Part shown: in pieces, positions 1 through 5,065 of the stretch | Position numbering within the stretch: position 1 is the first letter of the stretch | Layout of the letters: each line of letters opens with the position of its first letter | From: Gammaproteobacteria bacterium | GTDB taxonomy: Bacteria > Pseudomonadota > Gammaproteobacteria > Arenicellales > JAOTYS01 | Direction: 5' to 3' | Length of the DNA: 5,429 nucleotides | Assembly (NCBI GenBank): GCA_029861795.1 | Contig: JAOTYS010000336.1 | Location: forward strand, 1-5,429 | Translations under genes and position numbers: made by a program | The notes under the pieces: model-generated | Seen by the model: only the letters and a program-made list of their open reading frames with translations | Database searches by the model: none | What the model was told of the DNA's origin: nothing

Positions 1-124
1 CACCACCCACGGTCTCAACACCGTAGCCAAGCGCCTCCACCGCCATGGCCATTTTTAATTGAGCTGTCTTATCGTCATCAACAACAAGGACTTTTTCCGA
101 TGATTCTATATTTTCGGCTTCCAC
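1..124 (-). CDS. Response regulator, N-terminal part of receiver domain (3' end off window)
   Basis: Forty-one codons are visible before the window ends. After about ten polar residues (VEAENIESSE) the protein enters the first strand of a receiver domain, KVLVVDDDKTAQ, with the acidic pair that binds Mg2+ in this family, followed by helix 1 and the second strand (LGYGVETV). The phosphorylated Asp and any output domain lie beyond the window. GTG at 124 is chosen as the start because the codon just before it is an in-frame TAA and the first ATG (codon 25) lies inside helix 1. The Shine-Dalgarno match is weak (AGAG about ten bases upstream). The gene follows the HPt gene on the same strand after 156 bp, so it is the likely final phosphate acceptor of the kinase-HPt relay. 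That role is inferred from gene order. Whether it is a single-domain protein or has an output domain cannot be told here. Confidence 0.85.
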   Translation of the reverse strand, partial: MEAENIESSEKVLVVDDDKTAQLKMAMAVEALGYGVETVGG

Positions 125-142
125 TTATGAAACACTCTGTGT

Positions 143-169
143 TGTTCGATGATATTTGAAGCTGTTCGA
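143..169. repeat. Direct repeat TGTTCGA, 20-bp period, upstream of the response regulator
   Basis: The heptamer TGTTCGA occurs at 143-149 and again at 163-169, a spacing of 20 bp or about two helical turns. It lies 19-45 bp upstream of the response-regulator start. Repeats on one face of the helix are typical of activator sites, but seven-base repeats can occur by chance. No convincing sigma-70 promoter was found in the 125-280 spacer. Role unknown. Confidence 0.25.
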
Positions 170-269
170 AATTTCTGTGTATGTGTCTCGTCGCTAAAGA
201 CGCATTTTGCCAACGGCTACATTGATAATCGGCCAGTTCCAGCCGGAATGCTTCTTTTCTGTCGCTGAG

Positions 270-280
270 GGCGCAGCGCC
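270..280. repeat. GC-rich perfect palindrome just after the HPt stop codon
   Basis: GGCGC-A-GCGCC begins directly after the TAA of the HPt gene. In RNA it would form a short four-pair stem with a three-base loop. An alternative pairing of CGCT (263-266) with AGCG (275-278) also exists. No run of T follows on the minus strand, so it does not look like an intrinsic terminator. It could protect the 3' end of the upstream message or slow read-through into the response regulator. The rest of the 125-280 spacer shows no further gene. Confidence 0.35.
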
Positions 281-637
281 TTAACGACGTAAATTTGCTG
301 CTACTTTTCCCAGGGCTTTTTTAGCTAGATCGAATTCAGCGCCGATCCGAGAGACCTGACTACTTACATCGTCGACAGACTCCTGGTTGCTCTGCGATTC
401 AAGTGTTGCACAGAGTTCTGCTAACGTCGAAGCGCCAAAATCCAGTGCACTGGATCTCATGGTATGCGATGCGCGTCTTAGCAATTCTAAATCACTTTGG
501 TTGTCTGGTTCCTGCAATTGAGCTATCAGTTTCGACCCCTCAAAGAGGAAAGATTCTATCAGCTCGATCAGGGACCCTTTGTCACCGCCGATAAGCTCCA
601 ACAGTTGTGCAAGCGTCTTTTCGTCCACGGCAGCCAT
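281..637 (-). CDS. Free-standing HPt (histidine phosphotransfer) protein
   Basis: A 118-residue cytoplasmic protein made of one HPt domain, a four-helix bundle that shuttles phosphate between receiver domains. The phosphorylatable histidine is His58 in RRASHTMRSSALDFGA, which fits the family pattern of H-x-x-[KR]-[GS]-S followed by a small-residue and FGA segment. Helices precede it (about residues 6-43) and follow it (about 70-114). There is no catalytic domain, no membrane segment and no receiver, so it can only relay. The ATG at 637 is preceded by GGAGGA at a rather short three-base distance. The gene starts 40 bp after the stop of the hybrid kinase, so it is very likely co-transcribed. 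Kinases such as ArcB and BarA carry this domain fused at the C-terminus; here it is a separate gene. Likely donors are the receivers of the upstream kinase, and the likely acceptor is the response regulator at 1-124. Confidence 0.93.
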   Translation of the reverse strand: MAAVDEKTLAQLLELIGGDKGSLIELIESFLFEGSKLIAQLQEPDNQSDLELLRRASHTMRSSALDFGASTLAELCATLESQSNQESVDDVSSQVSRIGAEFDLAKKALGKVAANLRR

Positions 638-640
638 AAG

Positions 641-646
641 TCCTCC
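641..646 (-). promoter_or_regulatory. Strong Shine-Dalgarno site of the HPt gene
   Basis: The minus strand reads GGAGGACTTATG: a full GGAGGA only three bases from the start codon (four if the GGAGG core is counted). It is the best ribosome-binding site in the window and settles the HPt start at 637. Its strength contrasts with the poor site of the kinase, which suggests the relay protein is made in excess over the membrane kinase. That last point is an inference. Confidence 0.7.
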
Positions 647-677
647 GGTGGTTGGAGTTAACTATCTCGGACCTAGT

Positions 678-3600
678 TCAATCCCTAGATTTGTGCTTCA
701 CCAAATACTGTGCAGCCGCCTCCAGTCCATCCATCAGTTCATTGATACGAAGCGGTTTACTGATATACCCGTCCATGCCCGCTTGTAAATAGCGCTCTTT
801 ATCTCCTTCCATTGCATTTGCCGTCATCGCGATAATGTAAGCCCCGGCAGGTATACCCCCGAGGGCCCTGATGCGGCGAGTGGCATCAATGCCGTCTAAT
901 TCAGGCATTTCTATATCCATTAGAATCAAATCATAGGTAGACTTCTGTTGGCAGGCGACAGCCTCGAGACCGTTGGATGCGACGTCCGGCGAGTAGCCTA
1001 ATCGCTTGAGTACCAGAGAAGCGAGCTTCTGATTCGTCTTGTTGTCGTCTACTAAGAGTATTCTTAGCGGCCAACGCTCAGCAGTTGTATGGTCATAAGT
1101 CTGATCATCTTGAGTTTTGCGTTTTTGATAGCGCCCCGGTTGGTCGGCAAAAATTTCCATCAAAACATCAAGAAGAGCAGAGGGTTTAATAGGTTTCGTG
1201 AGCTTCGAGCGAAAACTAATCTTATCCAGTTGTTCTTTATCAATGTCTGCCAGGGTCGCTTGTGAGCTCAGCAGAATCAATGGTAGCTCCTCAGCCCTGG
1301 ATTTCTTTCTGATCTCTAAAGCTAGTTCGATGCCATCCATGTGCGGCATGCTCATATCCAGAATTGCGACATCGTACTTGCGGCCACTATTTACCCATTC
1401 CCTTGCTTCAAGTGGTGACTCTGTTGCCTCCGATGTCATCGCCCATTCTCGTGCCTGTACCGTGAGAATTTTACGGTTGGTCATATTGTCATCGACGATT
1501 AGAATCCGTTTGCCCTTTAGGCCAGGTTTTGCTTCGTGCAATCGAGCTTTAGGTTGAAGTTCGGCAGTGGGAACAAAAATATTGAAATGGAAAGTCGTAC
1601 CTACGCCAACTTTGCTTTCGACCCAGATTTCTCCTCCCATCATTTCAACTAGATTCTTACTGATCGCCAGACCCAGTCCAGTACCACCATAGACGCGCGT
1701 GGTCGAGGTATCCGCCTGAGTAAAGGACTCAAAAAGTAGATCGATCTTATTCTCGGGGATACCAATGCCAGTGTCTGAAATAGAAAAATGTAAACCTACC
1801 TTTGAATGGCCTTCTTTAGGATCAACGACTTCATATTTGGGTAATTCATTCTTATCAGCCATCGCCACTTTCAGGACTATCTCGCCCTTTTCGGTAAATT
1901 TGACGGCGTTGTTTAGTAGATTTAATAGTATTTGCCTCAGACGAACACTATCGGCAAACACACCTTCAGGCGTATCTGTTTCAATCAGGTAAGCTAGATC
2001 CAACTGTTTTTCATCAACACTTCCGGCGACTAAATCCAATGTACTCTCTATACAAGCGCGCAGATCCATTGATTGCGGATCCAAATCAAGCTTGCCAGCT
2101 TCGATCTTAGAAAAATCAAGTACATCGTTGATAACGGTTAACAGCGCCTCTGAGCTATCAGTTATGGTTTGGCAGTAATCGAGCTGTTCTTTATCGAGAT
2201 TAGTACCTAAAAGCAGATTGCTCATTCCGATAATGCCGTTCATCGGCGTGCGAATTTCATGACTCATGGTGGCTAGAAACTTGCTTTTTGCTAAGTTTGC
2301 TCGTTCAGCCTCGTCGCGGGCATTTCGCAGATCTTTTTCCGCCTGTTTGAGTTCAGTAATGTCGAAGTAAGTCAGCATACGACCATCATCCGGCAGCTTA
2401 ATGCACTGGTATTGCAGGATCCGGCCGTTTGCGATCTCAAGTTCTGATTTTTCAACTGTACCCTGTCGTATCGCTTCAACATGGCTATTGACATAGCTAT
2501 CCCACTCTTCATCACTCACAGGGTAGAGACCTTTGCTGCGCGTGAACTCCATGTTTTCGCGCAGCGTTGGATTGGCATCGAAGAAAGTCTCGGGTATATC
2601 CCAAATGGCACGATAAGCAGGATTGCTGATACGAATGCGCAAATCGGAGTCCATAAACAATATTCCGTACTCTATGTGTTTGAGTACCGCGTCAAGTTCA
2701 CGTAATACCTCGTCCTTGGCGCGATTTGCCTGGGTAAGCTCCTGTTCGTGCGCTTTTAGCTGAGTGATATCGGTATACACGGCCACCGTACCGCCGTCAT
2801 CAGTGTTACGCTCATCGATCTGGATCCAGGTTCCATCACCACGTTGTTGAACGACGGGCTCTCCTGGGTTCTTATGCAGATGCATCCGTTCTGTCACCCA
2901 CGCCTCCACACGGTCCGCGGCAGAGCGGATCAGGCCAGCTTCGGCGGCGCGACGCGTAATTGTTTCGAAATCTGTGCCTACCACCACTGTGTCTTCCATA
3001 CCGGGATAAAGTACTTCCCGGTATCGACGGTTGCACAATATCAGTCGATCATCTACGTCGTAGAGTGAGAAACCTTCAGAGATGCTCTCGATTGCGGCGC
3101 TGAGCTGCGCCTGGGCCTGCCGTAAGGCCGCACTCGCCTGATCGCGTTCAGCGGCAAGTCTATCGCGCTCCCGCAGGCTATCCCGAAATAACGCTAAAGT
3201 GTTCGCCATTGAGCCTATTTCGTCGTGACCCGCCGATGGAATTTCTGTATCCAGATCGCCGCTAGTAATAGCCGACATGGCACGCACCAGCTTACCTAAT
3301 GGCATACGAATTGAACGCAACACCATAAAGGTAAGGGCGAGCCCAAACAGGGTTGCCAGCACCATGATCATGATCGATAGACGCTCCGCTTCACGCGCAG
3401 CGCGTAGTGTTATATCGCTTTGGATAAGCGCTCGTTTTTCGAGGCCCTCGACCATGGCCGCTAGGCGCTCATCGATTTGCTGGATGTGTTGGCGTGCGCC
3501 TGCCATGAGTGTATTCCCAACCACACGTCGGCCTTCGGTGTATGCCTCTACGGCTTTGAGCGACTGCACTACCATCGCATCGATCTCGGTTCGTACTGTC

Positions 3601-3911
3601 GAGACGGTATCCGGGTCGTGTGCCTCCAACTGAGTTAAGGCCATCTCCAAATGGTCACGCGCTTGTTCTGCGTTTCGCTCTGAGCGCACCAACAGACTGA
3701 CTGCTAAATCAGTGACCCAATACTTCAAATCACCGAATGCCCGGCTGACAGCGTTTGCAGTAGTTAACACCGAAACGAGTTGCGCCTCGTCCACTAAGGT
3801 TTTTTGTCCTTCCGACAAGGCACGATTGAGGTACAGGTTAGAACCAATGAGTGCACCCAGGAGGACGGTGCAAAGTATGATCAGGCGGGTGAATATTGAA
3901 AATCGTAGCAT
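678..3911 (-). CDS. Membrane hybrid sensor histidine kinase, HAMP-PAS-PAS-HisKA-HATPase-REC-REC
   Basis: A 1077-residue inner-membrane kinase (numbering from the ATG at 3911). Order: TM1 about 6-28; a helical periplasmic domain about 29-176 with no Cys, resembling four-helix-bundle sensors; TM2 about 178-198; HAMP 199-249; a coiled linker; two PAS_7-like domains about 271-385 and 405-520; HisKA with His551 in MSHEIRTPMNG; HATPase with N-box Asn664/Asn668, G1 box DTGIGI (713-718), F-box Phe727/Phe730 and G2 box GGTGLGL (742-748). Receiver 1 (about 801-921) has Asp807/808, phospho-acceptor Asp852, Ser882 and Lys906. Receiver 2 (about 949-1067) has Asp955/956, Asp999, Thr1030 and Lys1052. All catalytic residues of both receivers are present, so both look active. 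An in-frame TTG at 3926 would add five residues (MVQDP). The ATG is preferred, with only a weak AAGA site four bases upstream. The gene sits between a haem protein and an HPt gene, which suggests redox or gas sensing through a phosphorelay; the stimulus itself is not shown by the sequence. Confidence 0.95.
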   Translation of the reverse strand: MLRFSIFTRLIILCTVLLGALIGSNLYLNRALSEGQKTLVDEAQLVSVLTTANAVSRAFGDLKYWVTDLAVSLLVRSERNAEQARDHLEMALTQLEAHDPDTVSTVRTEIDAMVVQSLKAVEAYTEGRRVVGNTLMAGARQHIQQIDERLAAMVEGLEKRALIQSDITLRAAREAERLSIMIMVLATLFGLALTFMVLRSIRMPLGKLVRAMSAITSGDLDTEIPSAGHDEIGSMANTLALFRDSLRERDRLAAERDQASAALRQAQAQLSAAIESISEGFSLYDVDDRLILCNRRYREVLYPGMEDTVVVGTDFETITRRAAEAGLIRSAADRVEAWVTERMHLHKNPGEPVVQQRGDGTWIQIDERNTDDGGTVAVYTDITQLKAHEQELTQANRAKDEVLRELDAVLKHIEYGILFMDSDLRIRISNPAYRAIWDIPETFFDANPTLRENMEFTRSKGLYPVSDEEWDSYVNSHVEAIRQGTVEKSELEIANGRILQYQCIKLPDDGRMLTYFDITELKQAEKDLRNARDEAERANLAKSKFLATMSHEIRTPMNGIIGMSNLLLGTNLDKEQLDYCQTITDSSEALLTVINDVLDFSKIEAGKLDLDPQSMDLRACIESTLDLVAGSVDEKQLDLAYLIETDTPEGVFADSVRLRQILLNLLNNAVKFTEKGEIVLKVAMADKNELPKYEVVDPKEGHSKVGLHFSISDTGIGIPENKIDLLFESFTQADTSTTRVYGGTGLGLAISKNLVEMMGGEIWVESKVGVGTTFHFNIFVPTAELQPKARLHEAKPGLKGKRILIVDDNMTNRKILTVQAREWAMTSEATESPLEAREWVNSGRKYDVAILDMSMPHMDGIELALEIRKKSRAEELPLILLSSQATLADIDKEQLDKISFRSKLTKPIKPSALLDVLMEIFADQPGRYQKRKTQDDQTYDHTTAERWPLRILLVDDNKTNQKLASLVLKRLGYSPDVASNGLEAVACQQKSTYDLILMDIEMPELDGIDATRRIRALGGIPAGAYIIAMTANAMEGDKERYLQAGMDGYISKPLRINELMDGLEAAAQYLVKHKSRD

Positions 3912-3988
3912 GGGATCTTGAACCAAGCAGTTGCCAACGCAGAAAAATCTCTGAGTTGGGCACAGATTAGCATTTGCGAAATCACATC

Positions 3989-3999
3989 ATGCGTCGCAT
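3989..3999. repeat. Perfect palindrome ATGCG-T-CGCAT upstream of the kinase
   Basis: Two five-base arms around one central base. It abuts the larger palindrome at 4001-4018 and would lie near the transcription start of the promoter proposed at 3998-4027. It may be half of a compound operator or a chance palindrome. Confidence 0.35.
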
Positions 4000-4027
4000 T
4001 ACCAAGGTGTACCTCGGTCTTGTTCAA
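3998..4027 (-). promoter_or_regulatory. Possible sigma-70-type promoter of the kinase gene
   Basis: On the minus strand TTGAAC (4027-4022) and GGTAAT (4003-3998) are separated by 18 bases. Each matches four of six consensus positions. Transcription would start near 3990, leaving an untranslated leader of about 80 bases before the ATG at 3911. The spacer and -10 element are covered by the palindrome at 4001-4018, so a regulator bound there would directly affect this promoter. The match is modest, and the kinase could equally be transcribed from further upstream together with the haem protein gene. Confidence 0.3.
4001..4018. promoter_or_regulatory. 18-bp palindrome, candidate operator
   Basis: ACCAAGGTGTACCTCGGT has the dyad form ACC-n-AGGT-n2-ACCT-n-GGT: seven of eight arm positions pair around a two-base centre. 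The size and symmetry fit a site for a dimeric helix-turn-helix regulator. It lies within the 185-bp gap between the haem protein and the kinase, where there is no coding pressure to explain it. The regulator family cannot be named from the site alone. As RNA it could form only a small hairpin with a TGTA loop and has no T-run, so a terminator is unlikely. Confidence 0.45.
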
Positions 4028-4045
4028 CAACTCGACTAAACAAGA
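4018..4045. repeat. Inverted repeat TCTTGTT / AACAAGA
   Basis: Seven-base perfect arms at 4018-4024 and 4039-4045 enclose 14 bases, so half-site centres are 21 bp apart, two helical turns. One arm overlaps the proposed -35 element and touches the 18-bp palindrome. It may be a second operator, or a weak AT-rich hairpin in the message. No T-tract follows on the minus strand. Confidence 0.35.
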
Positions 4046-4058
4046 TGTTTATTCGGAT

Positions 4059-4082
4059 TGGGACGCACGGTACATAGTCCCA
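4059..4082 (-). repeat. Stem-loop in the 3' flank of the haem-protein gene
   Basis: TGGGAC (4059-4064) and GTCCCA (4077-4082) form a six-pair stem with a 12-base loop, 15-38 bp after the haem protein stop codon. The downstream minus-strand sequence is AATCCGAATAAAC, with no run of T, so it is not a good intrinsic terminator. It could stabilise the 3' end of the haem-protein message or give partial attenuation before the kinase. Confidence 0.35.
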
Positions 4083-4096
4083 TTATTTGAAAGCCA

Positions 4097-4915
4097 CTAA
4101 CGAAAAAGTGTGATGCTAATTGCTCCACCCAGATCGCCCAGTTTTCCACCCTCTTTCGGATAGCCAGTGATATCGATCTCGTCTTTGGGGTTGCCATGAC
4201 ACGCCAAACAAGCTTTACCGTAGTACTCCGGAACCATGACGCGAAACGCAGGACGTTGGTCGGATGTCGTGACCTCTGAGAACAGTTCCCCTCGCTGCCA
4301 GTCTGAAGTATCGAACTTGGTGTCAATGACATTGCGCTCCCACTCATCCGGCCGTGCCTTCCGATTGCGTACTAAATTTGTAGGGGCAGTAACCTTCATC
4401 TCAGCTTCTTGCCCCACCTTTTCACTGAAACGTTCATTCACAAGTCGGGCAAAAACGGCTGGTACAAATCCTTTGAAACCGACGTCGGGTGTATTGATGT
4501 CTCGCTGATTTTCGTCCATGACCTCCTTAATGGAGTCGAGTAAGGCCTGTAGAAGACGACCGTACTTGGTATCTGCGTCTATTGGCAGTGGATCTGGGTC
4601 GGCATCTTTGTTGACAAGTACGAGGGTATCGTGAACCACGTTCGCCCCACTGAGATCCTTGTCTGCGACTAATGGATCATTGATAAGCGCTTGATTATCG
4701 GCTATCACTGTGCGGGCTGCACGAAGCGCATTGGCCAGGCTCAATGCTATGTCCAGATCATCCTCTTCAGACGCCGCCCATTCGGTTGGGACCATGGACA
4801 ATAGAAGCACGGTGCAAAACGAGATGCTGAGATCTCTGCACCGGTTCGGCACCCGCGTTCTAACAAATCGGGCGAGTGATCGGTGGAAGTTCAAAGCACC
4901 TACAAAAAAGCTCAT
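4097..4915 (-). CDS. Exported c-type haem protein, DUF3365/Tll0287-like domain
   Basis: A 272-residue protein. Its C-terminal half has the layout of the DUF3365/Tll0287-like family, a PAS-like fold with covalent c-type haem: a haem motif CLACH at 236-240 preceded by RVMVPEYYGKA, then a stretch rich in Gly, Lys and Asp that ends in GDLGGAISITL (260-270). Haem attachment to CxxCH occurs outside the cytoplasmic membrane, which agrees with the export signal. The N-terminus is basic (Arg at 12, 16, 19, 21, 25, 27), followed by a hydrophobic stretch about 29-43 and a possible signal-peptidase site after A47-A48-S49, so the mature part is about 223 residues. The N-region is long for a signal peptide; a GTG at codon 22 is an alternative start but has no ribosome site. 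The next gene is the hybrid kinase, 185 bp downstream, which fits a partner that reports redox state or a small ligand. There is only one haem motif, so an electron-transfer chain role is less likely. Function in this organism is inferred. Confidence 0.88.
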   Translation of the reverse strand: MSFFVGALNFHRSLARFVRTRVPNRCRDLSISFCTVLLLSMVPTEWAASEEDDLDIALSLANALRAARTVIADNQALINDPLVADKDLSGANVVHDTLVLVNKDADPDPLPIDADTKYGRLLQALLDSIKEVMDENQRDINTPDVGFKGFVPAVFARLVNERFSEKVGQEAEMKVTAPTNLVRNRKARPDEWERNVIDTKFDTSDWQRGELFSEVTTSDQRPAFRVMVPEYYGKACLACHGNPKDEIDITGYPKEGGKLGDLGGAISITLFR

Positions 4916-4917
4916 TG

Positions 4918-5013
4918 CTATTGATTCCTCGCAAGAGTAACAAATATTTGAGTGCCTAAGTAGAATGCGATTACGGCGGTTGCGCCACAGGCTGTCAGTC
5001 GATCAGATTTCAT
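4918..5013 (-). CDS. Possible 31-residue single-helix membrane protein (small ORF)
   Basis: An ATG-started frame of 31 codons not explained by its neighbours. It begins MKSDRLTACG with positive charges at residues 2 and 5, continues as an uninterrupted apolar stretch about residues 7-27 (containing AVIAFYLGTQIFVTLA), and ends RNQ-stop, the shape of a one-pass inner-membrane peptide. Its TAG ends two bases before the ATG of the haem protein, so translation of the two could be coupled; the haem protein's GAGGA site lies inside its last codons. Against it: the ribosome site is poor (AAGG only one base from the ATG), the frame is open further upstream without another ATG, GTG or TTG, and a possible promoter (4970-4998) would start transcription inside it. 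I do not recognise a family. It could be a chance open frame in a leader. Confidence 0.35.
   Translation of the reverse strand: MKSDRLTACGATAVIAFYLGTQIFVTLARNQ
4926..4930 (-). promoter_or_regulatory. Ribosome-binding site of the haem-protein gene
   Basis: GAGGA on the minus strand, ten bases before the ATG at 4915. No ATG, GTG or TTG occurs further upstream in this frame before the stop at 5003-5005, so this site and the ATG at 4915 define the longest possible protein. Confidence 0.6.
4970..4998 (-). promoter_or_regulatory. Weak candidate promoter for the haem protein gene
   Basis: The minus strand has CTGACA (4998-4993), 17 bases, then CGTAAT (4975-4970): five and four matches to the sigma-70 consensus. 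It would start transcription near 4963 and leave a leader of about 48 bases. This competes with the idea that the small ORF at 4918-5013 is translated. The rest of the 4916-5065 spacer holds only overlapping weak inverted repeats (for example TGGCTA 5025-5030 with TAGCCA 5055-5060) and no clear terminator for the hydratase gene. Confidence 0.25.
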
Positions 5014-5065
5014 GCCTTCATGGTTGGCTAGGCCATTGATCTCGGCTGTAGAATTAGCCAGGTTT

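Noticed and set aside
205..225. Sigma-54 promoter suggested by TTGGCAAAATGC upstream of the response regulator
   Set aside because: The GG and GC elements do not have the required spacing, and no TTGCA-like -12 element is present.
270..280. Intrinsic terminator after the HPt gene
   Set aside because: The GC-rich palindrome has too small a loop for its full arms and is followed by CTCAGCGACAG rather than T residues.
403..594. Plus-strand frame opposite the HPt gene, and similar plus-strand frames opposite the kinase (for example 1198-1557, 3277-3633)
   Set aside because: They lie antisense to strongly supported domains and look like shadow frames; their proteins have no family character.
3971..3990. 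CRP-like site (TGTGATTTCGCAAATG on the minus strand)
   Set aside because: Only one half-site matches; the second half does not resemble TCACA.
4059..4082. Intrinsic terminator after the haem protein
   Set aside because: A six-pair stem exists but no T-run follows on the minus strand, so it is recorded only as a stem-loop.
3918..4100. 60-codon plus-strand frame across the haem protein-kinase spacer
   Set aside because: It starts at TTG without a ribosome site, is opposite to all neighbours, and its sequence has no recognisable feature. The spacer is better read as regulatory.
4036..4347. 103-codon minus-strand frame overlapping the haem protein end and the downstream spacer
   Set aside because: It overlaps the well-supported haem protein in another frame and its protein shows no domain or coherent pattern.
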